From the NCBI GenBank assembly GCA_016929735.1, contig JAFGID010000071.1, positions 1 through 9,344 on the forward strand: DNA of 9,344 nucleotides. The letters are read 5' to 3'. The stretch comes from Ignavibacteriales bacterium (GTDB taxonomy: Bacteria; Bacteroidota; Ignavibacteria; Ignavibacteriales; Melioribacteraceae). The notes under the pieces were generated by a model, which saw only the letters and a list, made by a program, of their open reading frames with translations, did not search any database and was not told where the DNA came from. A program made the translations under genes and the position numbers. Below, in pieces: positions 1-6,610 of this stretch. Positions within the stretch are counted from its first letter, which is position 1. Each line of letters starts with the position of its first letter.

Positions 1-65
1 TACAAAAACAAGCCTAGAATAATAAGAGAATTCTCTTGGAACAGAGGTTAATATAATTAATTGTT

Positions 66-93
66 TTATTTTAAAACTATAGTTTTATAATAA
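66..93. repeat. 28-bp near-perfect palindrome
   Basis: Positions 66-79 and 80-93 are complementary at 13 of 14 pairs, with T71/T88 the only mismatch. The central 16 bases (72-87) form a perfect palindrome centred on CTA/TAG. It is almost pure A/T apart from one C/G pair, so it is a poor terminator. A dimeric-regulator site or a cruciform-prone spot is more plausible. It is followed one base later by another perfect palindrome. Confidence 0.5.
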
Positions 94-94
94 T

Positions 95-106
95 AAACAC
101 GTGTTT
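95..106. repeat. 12-bp perfect palindrome AAACACGTGTTT
   Basis: AAACACGTGTTT is perfectly self-complementary and sits just right of the 66-93 palindrome. A close relative of its right part recurs: 96-111 and 286-301 share 14 of 16 bases (AACACRTGTTTTTRTT), and the second copy overlaps the stop codon of the porin gene. Symmetry of this length suits a dimeric DNA-binding protein, but no regulator gene is in view. Confidence 0.4.
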
Positions 107-217
107 TTGTTGATAACCTCACAACTGATTTTTATTAAACATCTTACAAGCAAAAAAAATGTAGACAAATTAAAAGAAGACTAAATAAATCAACACGAAG
201 AATTTCTTTGTTAACAA

Positions 218-240
218 GGGCAAAATAACCAACATTGCCC
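218..240 (-). terminator. weak candidate terminator of the porin gene
   Basis: GGGCAA (218-223) and TTGCCC (235-240) form a 6-bp stem with an 11-base loop, about 57 bases beyond the porin stop codon in its direction of transcription. On the minus strand the stem is followed by TTGTTAAC, a poor U-tract, so intrinsic termination would be weak. It is the only G/C-containing hairpin I find downstream of the porin gene. It could instead be a processing or protein-binding site. Confidence 0.3.
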
Positions 241-296
241 ACACATAATACCAACACAAAAGCAAGCATTTGTCAACAATTTGTTAACACATGTTT

Positions 297-1520
297 TTAT
301 TCAAAATAAGCGTAAAAAGTCAAATATAACCAAACTGTTTTATCGTATAAATTTGTGTCTCTTATTATATCGAGAGGAGCAAAATAGTAAATTCCTCCTT
401 CAACGCCGAGATTATCACTATATTGATAGTATAATGATAAATCTAATTCCCATCCGTATTGTTTTGAGTTACTGCTATCGGCAAGCATATAATCCTTTGC
501 TGTCATAAAATAATGTCCAGCAAGACTTATATCTAACTTTGCTTTTATAATGTTGAAAAACAATTCGGCGTTGATATCCATTAACCCTTTATAATACAAG
601 TCCTCTTTTGTGTCAACTATGTACTCTATGTTACCATAATACTTGTATAAGTCACCAAAAGGAACGGAAAACGCCTTTAAATCGTTATTGCTTAGATCGT
701 CGTCACCGCTAAGATATTCTAAGCCAGCTTTCAAACCGTAGTCAACCATGCTGCTTTTAAAAGTATACCCAAGCTTTGCAGCAGCCATAAAAGCACTTGT
801 GTATTGTTTTATGCCATCTATTTTTTCGTTACCCCATTGATACGAAAACTCAGCTTCGTGTAAGAAATTTGAAATATCTCCGCGTATGAAAAGCCCTGTA
901 GTAAATCGATCTAGATGTTTACTATCAGATACCTTTTTCTCATTGAATATATATGGTTCAACGATATAATAATCAGAAGGTTTATACAAAACACGTGTAC
1001 CGATTAAGTGTGCATCAAGAGAGTCGTTTGAAAACAAAGTTTCGTCTGTTTTAAATCCAAACAAATCAATAGAAATATTTTTAAGATAAGGAGTGAATAC
1101 AACGCCATCAAAACTTCTACCTACATGACTCCATTCATAGGGGCTGATTAATCTTCCAGCTCCTAATTCATATTCCATACGCCCGATTTTAAGATTATAA
1201 TTGAAACCAAACATATTTTTAACAGATATAAAACCTTGATGTAAGTCAAAACCATTTATACTATTCATTGGATCGCGCTCCTCTCCAAAATACCGGGAAT
1301 CTTGTAGCTGAATAAATCCAGAGACCTTGTTTGGCGATTCAAACAAAGCATTCAACTTTGTTCGTAAGGTTGAATAACTATTAACCTTAATTTTGTTGCT
1401 TAAATTATCAGAATATGTTTCGAGAGTAGGTCTTATTTCAGCAGAAAATTTCGGGACGATTTGAGCATAAAGACTTATCGATAGAGACGTAAAGAGTACT
1501 AATAAAAACCTCATTTTCAT
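297..1520 (-). CDS. alginate-export-type outer-membrane porin
   Basis: A 407-residue secreted beta-barrel protein. Residues 1-19 form a signal peptide (MKMRFLLVLF hydrophobic core, likely cut after SLYA before Q20). The N-terminal half carries the arrangement typical of the alginate export (AlgE-like) family: RTKLNALFE near 53-61, a GFIQLQDSRYFGE strand at 68-80, KIGRMEYELGAGRLISPYEW at 111-130 and GRSFDGV at 134-140. GLEYLSGDDD (266-275) followed by a Phe/Tyr-rich stretch also matches. Alternating aromatic strands run to the C terminus, which ends YAYFE, with Glu after the usual terminal aromatic. In the family these barrels pass small anionic solutes or polysaccharide across the outer membrane; the substrate here is unknown. 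The start is well supported: AGGAG (1526-1530) lies 5 bases before the ATG. No alginate or polysaccharide genes are adjacent, so alginate itself is not implied. A related outer-membrane porin family is the alternative. Confidence 0.75.
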   Translation of the reverse strand: MKMRFLLVLFTSLSISLYAQIVPKFSAEIRPTLETYSDNLSNKIKVNSYSTLRTKLNALFESPNKVSGFIQLQDSRYFGEERDPMNSINGFDLHQGFISVKNMFGFNYNLKIGRMEYELGAGRLISPYEWSHVGRSFDGVVFTPYLKNISIDLFGFKTDETLFSNDSLDAHLIGTRVLYKPSDYYIVEPYIFNEKKVSDSKHLDRFTTGLFIRGDISNFLHEAEFSYQWGNEKIDGIKQYTSAFMAAAKLGYTFKSSMVDYGLKAGLEYLSGDDDLSNNDLKAFSVPFGDLYKYYGNIEYIVDTKEDLYYKGLMDINAELFFNIIKAKLDISLAGHYFMTAKDYMLADSSNSKQYGWELDLSLYYQYSDNLGVEGGIYYFAPLDIIRDTNLYDKTVWLYLTFYAYFE

Positions 1521-1665
1521 AGTTTCTCCTATTTTTAGTTTGAAAAACCAAATTTTTTATGTTAATATTAGGAAAAATAAGAAAAAAGAATAATCTTTAA
1601 ACCAAATATATTAATTTCGTGTCAAATATTTATAATTTCAAAAACAATATTTTTTTGGAGGAACA
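1521..1665. promoter_or_regulatory. divergent intergenic region with two ribosome-binding sites
   Basis: This 145-base, very AT-rich gap separates the divergent porin and lipoprotein genes and must hold promoters for both unless one is read from elsewhere. Shine-Dalgarno sites are clear at each end: AGGAG on the minus strand (1526-1530) and GGAGG on the plus strand (1657-1661, 4 bases before ATG). A TATAAT hexamer at 1631-1636 would put a plus-strand start site about 20-25 bases before the ATG, but no good -35 element is visible at the right distance. Promoter assignment is therefore tentative. Confidence 0.4.
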
Positions 1666-2601
1666 ATGGTACAAAAAGTTGCAAAATTTGCAATTTTATT
1701 AACATTAATCGTAATTTTATTTTCAGGTTGTGAAAAAAATGACGGAACAGAGCCCGAAGATGTAACGGATGAACAAGCTCTTGAGGAATTAGTTGCTAAT
1801 GATGACGTACTGAAATCTTACGATGTCAACTTTAATGAAGAAGCAGCGATGAACTTTGCTAAAACTGAAACCGCTATCTATCCAATAAGGGTTGGAAGAA
1901 GAGTAACCTTGGTAAGTAGAAATCTTAATGTTACTTTTAGTGGCGATTCAGCTAGTGGGCTGCTAACATCAGTTTATAATGGTACCCTTTATATTGCAGC
2001 ATCATACAATGCGGCCGCCCCCGGAGATACTTCAGAAATTGACACCTTAATTCAAAAGGGTTTTTCAACAACAGTAACTAGAAATCTTAAATTTAAAAAG
2101 GTTGCAAACACAAATAAACCAAAATTAAATTGGAGATTGACCGCCATTTCTTTACCAGAGGGACAAACTTCAATTACTCCTATTAACCTAACTAAGCTTG
2201 TTGTTGGATTACCAAATGGTGATTCAATAGTAGTCACAAACCCTAATAATTATTATTTGACTAGAGACACATCTTCTCATTCAATTCCGATTTTTGGCGT
2301 AAATCAAAATGTAAAAGTCAGAATTGAATTAACAAGCACAAGATCCGATACAGATTTTGTTACTCTTACTTGGGGAGCTGCGTTTGGATATACTATGCAT
2401 AGAGCAAAGAAAAGATTTGATTTAATATCATCTACATTAAGTGGTGGCTTATATTATAAAGTCTATGAGCAGACATATACTACTAATTACAGGAGAGGAT
2501 TTAAACATGCCATTTTTGATGCTATACAAAGGCCTGTAATATTAGACGATGCTGTTCCTGTTCAACATAACGCATGGGGAATTCCCTATATTGTCAAATA
2601 A
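1666..2601 (+). CDS. secreted lipoprotein of unknown function
   Basis: A 311-residue protein I do not recognise. Residues 1-21 are a lipoprotein signal peptide: Lys4 and Lys7, a hydrophobic core FAILLTLIVIL, then a lipobox FSGC with the lipidated Cys at position 22 (Phe at -3 is acceptable in this group). A short acidic linker follows (EKNDGTEPED). The remainder is rich in Thr, Ser, Asn and beta-type alternation, with no catalytic motif I can name, and ends WGIPYIVK. It is likely anchored by lipid to the outer or inner membrane. GGAGG four bases before the ATG gives a confident start. It is divergent from the porin gene, so the two could share control, and it ends in its own strong terminator. 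A local GC-rich patch (2011-2023, encoding AAAPG) stands out but stays in frame. No function is claimed. Confidence 0.8.
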   Translation: MVQKVAKFAILLTLIVILFSGCEKNDGTEPEDVTDEQALEELVANDDVLKSYDVNFNEEAAMNFAKTETAIYPIRVGRRVTLVSRNLNVTFSGDSASGLLTSVYNGTLYIAASYNAAAPGDTSEIDTLIQKGFSTTVTRNLKFKKVANTNKPKLNWRLTAISLPEGQTSITPINLTKLVVGLPNGDSIVVTNPNNYYLTRDTSSHSIPIFGVNQNVKVRIELTSTRSDTDFVTLTWGAAFGYTMHRAKKRFDLISSTLSGGLYYKVYEQTYTTNYRRGFKHAIFDAIQRPVILDDAVPVQHNAWGIPYIVK

Positions 2602-2621
2602 TAGTTAAAGTTAAAACACAT

Positions 2622-2658
2622 AAAAGCCCGAATAAAATGTTCGGGCTTTTTTATTTTT
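2622..2658 (+). terminator. strong intrinsic terminator
   Basis: An 11-bp perfect stem, AAAAGCCCGAA (2622-2632) with TTCGGGCTTTT (2640-2650), closes a 7-base loop and runs into a T-rich tail (TTTTTTATTTTT, 2647-2658), about 20 bases after the lipoprotein stop codon. On the minus strand the same stem is followed by ATGTGTTTT, so it may also stop, less efficiently, transcripts coming leftward from the men operon through the second lipoprotein gene. Confidence 0.9.
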
Positions 2659-2702
2659 GTTTGGTATTTTTTATCTTTAAATTACATTTAATAAAATTGT
2701 TT

Positions 2703-3206
2703 ATGAAAAAAACATTAACCATTATTATGTTAATTTTTGTTGTTTCATGCCAGAGTGAAACTTTTAAAGGCAATGGAAAAGGTGCAACAGAAATGCTCAA
2801 AAGATTTCTTGAACCTGATGCAGATTATCGTGATTTGACAGAAGAACTTTTACCCAACGAAGAAGATTACGAATTGTACTTTAAGAAAGAGTATTCAAAA
2901 GTTGCTTTTGACAGATATTCTAAAATGTGGGGAAATAAAAATTTGGTAATAAAACCGGATACTAGTCAAGTTGAAATAATTATTGATTCAACAACAACAG
3001 AGGAATTACGCGAATGGACCGGAACTGCAGCGCTAGAGTTTCCGGGTGGTTATAAAGATATTACGGATAAATTGCAGGATAGTCTTGTGATTTACAAATT
3101 CAAATTTGTTCAGCCGGGTTTTAACACAGGATTATCTTATGATGGCCTTGTTTATCTTAATGGTAGGTGGGTGATTTTTCCTAAACCTTGGAGAGTTCTG
3201 AAATAA
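2703..3206 (+). CDS. small lipoprotein of unknown function
   Basis: A 167-residue predicted lipoprotein. The frame is open further upstream to an ATG at 2574, but that start would place the preceding gene's end and the terminator hairpin inside the coding region and bury the signal peptide. The ATG at 2703 gives a textbook export signal: MKKTLTIIMLIFVVSC with lipobox VVSC and lipidated Cys16. There is no Shine-Dalgarno site before it, only AT-rich sequence. The mature part is acidic in its first half (PDADYRDLTEELLPNEEDYELYF) and ends in alternating strands (YDGLVYLNGRWVIFPKPWR). That ending is vaguely like small NTF2-type or stress-response lipoproteins, but I cannot assign a family. It follows a strong terminator, so it probably has its own promoter, which I could not identify. 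Its last 26 bases overlap the 3' end of menE on the other strand. Confidence 0.75.
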   Translation: MKKTLTIIMLIFVVSCQSETFKGNGKGATEMLKRFLEPDADYRDLTEELLPNEEDYELYFKKEYSKVAFDRYSKMWGNKNLVIKPDTSQVEIIIDSTTTEELREWTGTAALEFPGGYKDITDKLQDSLVIYKFKFVQPGFNTGLSYDGLVYLNGRWVIFPKPWRVLK

Positions 3207-4620
3207 TAGACAAAATTTTCTTTGTATCTTTCTTACCTAACATATTTTTTGGCACTTCATCTACAAATAAAATTTCTTTTGGAATCTTGTAAGCAACAAA
3301 CCTTTCCTTTAAATAGTTTATAACTTCTTCAACACCGAGTGACAGGTTTTCTTTCTTAACTATCAATGCCACAATTTTTTCTCCCCACACATCATCTTCA
3401 ACACCAACAACAGCACAATCTTTTATTTTTGAATTGTTTATTAGGATTTCTTCTATTTTTTTCGGGTCTATTTTTTTGCCACCAGAAATTATTATACCAT
3501 CTGAGCGGCCAACAACAAAAAGATTTTTTTCTAAATCAAGATAGCCAAAATCTTTAGTTAAATATTTTCCGTTGAATTTTTGAAATTTCTTTTTTAAATA
3601 ACCTTCAGCTACGGTTGGTCCCTCAACAAAGATTAACCCTTCTTTGTTTTCTTTTAATTCATTACCGTTAGAATCTATAATTTTTATTTGTGTGTTTCCC
3701 AGCGGCTTCCCAACGGAATTAGGAAAATTTAATATTTCTTTATCAGAAAGCGCTGTAACCATAGAGCAAGTTTCCGTTGAGCCATAGACAACAGAAACGG
3801 GAATGTTTTTTTCAACCAGCCCTTTTGCAACATCAGGATTAACTTTATTTCCACCAATAAAAACTCTTTTTAATTTCGGATTGAAATCGAAGTTACGTTC
3901 CAAAAGTCTACTAACTTGAGTCGGGACCAGCGAAATATAGTCAGGAGAAAAAGATTGAATCGAAGAAATTATAACGTCTGTATTTAAAGAAGATGGGATA
4001 AATAAAGTACAACCACTTAATAACGAACGAGCAATAATTGAAAAACCACCAATATGAAAAAAGGGAAGCGTTGCTAACCATTTATTCTTTTGCTGAGTGT
4101 TTATTAATGAATTTGTTGCAATAGCACTATGATACAAATTATCAAAACTGATAAGAACCGCCTTTGGCAAACCGACGGTTCCGGAAGTAAACAGCACAAT
4201 CGCATTTTTGCTTAGATAAAATTTTGAATCAACGCATTTCAGTCGTTCAAATTTAAGAGAGAAAAACTTATTCAAGGCTGTAAGAAATATATATTTTGGA
4301 AGACATATAACCTTTTGTCCTGTTGCTGTAATAATCTCGTCGACCTCATTTTGTTTGTAATTTGGGTCAACAACAATGGGCACACAACCGATATTCCAAA
4401 GCGATAAAATCGTGCAAACAAAATCAATAGAATTCTCTAATTGAATTAAAACAAAATCATTTTTTTTGATTTGAACTTTTAGTATATCAGTAAAAACATC
4501 AACAAATAAATCTAATTGACGATAAGTTAACTTAATTTCATTATGATTAATTGCAATTATATCTTTTGAAACTTTGCTTTGTTCTTTTAACCAATTAGAT
4601 TTTTGTGGTATATTAATCAT
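3181..4620 (-). CDS. menE: o-succinylbenzoate-CoA ligase (MenE)
   Basis: A 479-residue member of the ANL adenylating family. It activates o-succinylbenzoate with ATP and CoA to give o-succinylbenzoyl-CoA, the substrate of MenB, in the cytoplasm. Visible core motifs in order: phosphate-binding LFTSGTVGLPK (143-153), LPFFHIGG (185-192), YGSTET (279-284), TKDFGYLD (355-362), hinge GRSDGIIISGGKKIDPKKIE (371-390), and the C-terminal PKNMLGKKDTKK (457-468), whose Lys463 is the expected catalytic lysine. Length fits the family (about 450-490). MenE is assigned rather than another acyl-CoA ligase because menC, menA and menB lie directly upstream in the same operon. The ATG shares ATGA with the menC stop (4-base overlap) and has no good Shine-Dalgarno site, which suggests translational coupling. 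It is the last gene of the visible operon; no terminator is visible directly after it, and its end overlaps the convergent lipoprotein gene. Confidence 0.93.
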   Translation of the reverse strand: MINIPQKSNWLKEQSKVSKDIIAINHNEIKLTYRQLDLFVDVFTDILKVQIKKNDFVLIQLENSIDFVCTILSLWNIGCVPIVVDPNYKQNEVDEIITATGQKVICLPKYIFLTALNKFFSLKFERLKCVDSKFYLSKNAIVLFTSGTVGLPKAVLISFDNLYHSAIATNSLINTQQKNKWLATLPFFHIGGFSIIARSLLSGCTLFIPSSLNTDVIISSIQSFSPDYISLVPTQVSRLLERNFDFNPKLKRVFIGGNKVNPDVAKGLVEKNIPVSVVYGSTETCSMVTALSDKEILNFPNSVGKPLGNTQIKIIDSNGNELKENKEGLIFVEGPTVAEGYLKKKFQKFNGKYLTKDFGYLDLEKNLFVVGRSDGIIISGGKKIDPKKIEEILINNSKIKDCAVVGVEDDVWGEKIVALIVKKENLSLGVEEVINYLKERFVAYKIPKEILFVDEVPKNMLGKKDTKKILSIISELSKV

Positions 4621-5666
4621 TGCAGTTCTTTAAATTTTGGTGGATAGTTTTTTACATCAAAATTAATTTTACCGTTTTTCACTTTAAAGGGATCGTCGTA
4701 TAATTCGTTCGAGATAAATTCTCCCGCGTTTAATCCGTGACAAAGATCATTATCAACAGCAGCAGCAAGGAAAACAAGCATAGAACGAGCAACACAACTT
4801 TCGAACGACGAGGAAATAATAATTTTTATTCTTTTTAATTCATCAAGACAAATTTTATTGAATGTTCTGATAACATTGCCATATAGCATTGGTTTTATCA
4901 CAAAAAAGTCAAGAGGTTCTTTGGCGAGGTCTAAATTTAAAAATTTAGTTCCGAGAGACTTATCCAGAGCAATTGGGACAAGATTCATCTTTGCAAGAGA
5001 TTTCATTTTATTTAAATCTTCAACTGGTTGCTCCACAAATTGAATGTTGAATTTTTTAAGTTTTTCCAATCTGCTAACCACCACCGAATAATCCCAATTT
5101 TCATTGACGTCAACTCTTAAATTAATATTATTTCCTATCGCTTCTCGGACTTGTTTTATTAATTCATAATCTTTGTTAAAATCTTTTCTTCCGATTTTTA
5201 TTTTAATTGTTTCAAAGCCTTCATTAGCATATTCTTTTGCAGCGGAGACACATTCATCAATGGGAGATAAATCTATCACAGCATTCACACCAATTTGCTT
5301 GGCAAAAAAGTTATCCAAATAGTCATTTCTTTCATCGTTAAACTTTTTATTAAAAACACATTGGGATATTCCGAACAGCAAAGCGGGGCAATTAGTATAT
5401 TCTTTAAAATTTCTTATTTCTCTGTTTATATCTATGGGCTCTTTGTCAATTGCTGATTTCAATTTTTTTATTGATTTAAGAAATTCTTTTTCGTTCTCGG
5501 TACCCAGCTCAGGAGACAATGAAGATTCGCCTAAATATTTTTCTCCATCTTCAAAAGTTAATTCTATATAATAAATTTTTTTCTTTGAAATTTCACATTT
5601 GGAATTTCTAAAAGGAGTTTTCAAAATCAGTTCGTGTGGAAAATATTCTAATTTCGTTGCTTTCAT
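4617..5666 (-). CDS. menC: o-succinylbenzoate synthase (MenC)
   Basis: A 349-residue enolase-superfamily enzyme that dehydrates SHCHC to o-succinylbenzoate in menaquinone synthesis. The acid/base and metal residues are all present: KIK at 155-157 (Lys155 and Lys157), Asp186 in RVDVNENW, Glu212 in VEQPVED, Asp235 in PIALDKSLG, and Lys258 in FFVIKPM. These correspond to Lys131, Lys133, Asp161, Glu190, Asp213 and Lys235 of the E. coli enzyme. One oddity is Lys236 after the third metal ligand, where Glu (DES) is usual. The start is the ATG at 5666, preceded by AAAGGA at 6-base spacing. The frame also runs upstream to a TTG at 5705, but those extra 13 codons derive from a repeat fragment. The gene starts 50 bases after menA and overlaps menE by 4 bases. 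Related dipeptide epimerases share the fold; the men context decides the call. Confidence 0.92.
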   Translation of the reverse strand: MKATKLEYFPHELILKTPFRNSKCEISKKKIYYIELTFEDGEKYLGESSLSPELGTENEKEFLKSIKKLKSAIDKEPIDINREIRNFKEYTNCPALLFGISQCVFNKKFNDERNDYLDNFFAKQIGVNAVIDLSPIDECVSAAKEYANEGFETIKIKIGRKDFNKDYELIKQVREAIGNNINLRVDVNENWDYSVVVSRLEKLKKFNIQFVEQPVEDLNKMKSLAKMNLVPIALDKSLGTKFLNLDLAKEPLDFFVIKPMLYGNVIRTFNKICLDELKRIKIIISSSFESCVARSMLVFLAAAVDNDLCHGLNAGEFISNELYDDPFKVKNGKINFDVKNYPPKFKELQ

Positions 5667-5672
5667 TTTTAA

Positions 5673-5678
5673 TCCTTT
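5673..5678 (-). promoter_or_regulatory. ribosome-binding site of menC
   Basis: On the minus strand AAAGGA lies 6 bases before the ATG at 5666. No comparable site precedes the upstream TTG at 5705, so this site settles the menC start and excludes the 13-codon extension. Confidence 0.75.
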
Positions 5679-5682
5679 CTTT

Positions 5683-5707
5683 GCCAAAATAGCTCGAAGA
5701 CACAAAA
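5683..5707 (-). repeat. half-copy of the operon repeat, before menC
   Basis: These 25 bases match 7487-7511, the right arm of the hairpin repeat before menB, at 19 positions, including an unbroken run AAGACACAAAA. The partner arm is missing, so this copy cannot form the same hairpin. It occupies half of the 50-base menA-menC gap, and read on the minus strand it gives a TTG-TGT-CTT start-like string in frame with menC. Confidence 0.5.
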
Positions 5708-5716
5708 GGTTTATAT

Positions 5717-6610
5717 TTATGAAACAATAATTCCGATAGACAAAAGTATTCCAAATAACGCTGAAAACATAGCCGACAAAGTAAGAGTTTTGTTCAATTG
5801 CTTTCCGGAAAGAGTGAAGAGCATTTTGATTAAAATAATTGAAAAAGGGAAAATAACAACAGGTAAAAGAACAAAAATATTTTTTATTGAAAAATAAATT
5901 GGAATCAAAACAGAATAAGAAACAAGAAGCATAAAAACATATTCAATTCTTGAAAAGATTTTTCCAAATATAACGGCAAGCGTCTTTTTATTTGCAATTT
6001 TATCTTCTTCAATATCGCGGTAGTTATTTACTACAAGAATATTTGTAATTAAAGCACCAACTGGAATTGCACACAACACAGACAGAGCCGTAATTTGTAA
6101 AGTTTGAACATAATATGTTCCTATAGTTCCAATTAATCCAAAAAATAGAAAGACAAAAATATCACCCAGTCCGTTGTAAGCGAGTGGAAATGGTCCGGTG
6201 GTATATGCGAGAGACATAAAAATTGAGAGAACTCCAATGATTAAAATTATCCAACCGCCAAGATGAACAAGGTATAGCCCTAAGAAAAAGCAAACACCAT
6301 AAACGACAAGTAATCCGATTTTCATTTCTTTTACGGAAATTAAACCCGACGCCATAACTCTTATTGGACCGACTCTATCTTTTTTATCTGAACCTTTTAA
6401 GTAATCGAATAAATCGTTTGAAAAATTTGCTCCGATTTGTAAAAGCAAACAACAAAAAAGCGCAACAAAAGCAGCAATTGGTTTAAATGAATATTCTCTA
6501 ATTGCGAGAGCAGAACCAACTATAACAGGAACGAACGCAGCCGGTAAAGTTTTTGGTCTTGCTGCAAGAAACCAACATTTTAACTTACTAATTTTTTTTG
6601 CTTTAGCCAT
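5717..6610 (-). CDS. menA: 1,4-dihydroxy-2-naphthoate prenyltransferase (MenA)
   Basis: A 297-residue integral membrane enzyme of the UbiA family. It attaches a polyprenyl chain to 1,4-dihydroxy-2-naphthoate, with loss of the carboxyl group, giving demethylmenaquinone. The N terminus has the family hallmark ARPKTLPAAFVPVIVGSALA (17-36). The first Mg-prenyl-diphosphate motif is NDLFDYLKGSD (65-75). The second is NNYRDIEEDKIANKKTLAV (195-213), in the form diagnostic of MenA rather than UbiA or other relatives. Eight to nine hydrophobic segments follow one another across the chain. Its ATG overlaps the menB stop codon by one base (TAATG on the minus strand) and it has no strong Shine-Dalgarno site, so translation is probably coupled to menB. 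MenC follows after 50 bases. Confidence 0.94.
   Translation of the reverse strand: MAKAKKISKLKCWFLAARPKTLPAAFVPVIVGSALAIREYSFKPIAAFVALFCCLLLQIGANFSNDLFDYLKGSDKKDRVGPIRVMASGLISVKEMKIGLLVVYGVCFFLGLYLVHLGGWIILIIGVLSIFMSLAYTTGPFPLAYNGLGDIFVFLFFGLIGTIGTYYVQTLQITALSVLCAIPVGALITNILVVNNYRDIEEDKIANKKTLAVIFGKIFSRIEYVFMLLVSYSVLIPIYFSIKNIFVLLPVVIFPFSIILIKMLFTLSGKQLNKTLTLSAMFSALFGILLSIGIIVS

Larger units (their letters stand above)
1..296. other. AT-rich non-coding region with clustered palindromes
   Basis: No convincing gene is visible on either strand. The stretch lies downstream of the minus-strand porin gene and reaches the window edge, so the next gene to the left is unknown. It holds a 14-bp perfect palindrome (24-37), a 28-bp near-perfect one (66-93), a 12-bp perfect one (95-106), 7-bp inverted arms GAGGTTA/TAACCTC (44-50 and 114-120) enclosing the last two, a GGGCAA/TTGCCC stem (218-223/235-240), and three copies of TTTGTYAACA (207-216, 269-278, 280-289). 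These could be operators, a structured transcript end or a degenerate small element. I cannot decide from sequence alone. Confidence 0.6.

Noticed and set aside
1..296. A replication origin, suggested by AT-richness and GTTAAC motifs
   Set aside because: I found no DnaA-box-like TTATCCACA cluster and no neighbouring dnaA, dnaN or repA gene.
281..508. A 75-codon open frame on the plus strand
   Set aside because: It lies almost wholly antisense to the porin gene, has no ribosome-binding site and a composition typical of a reverse-frame shadow.
2011..2018. GCGGCCGC (NotI site) in AT-rich DNA, suspected cloning scar
   Set aside because: It is in frame inside the lipoprotein gene, encodes part of an Ala-Ala-Ala-Pro stretch, and the reading frame is undisturbed on both sides.
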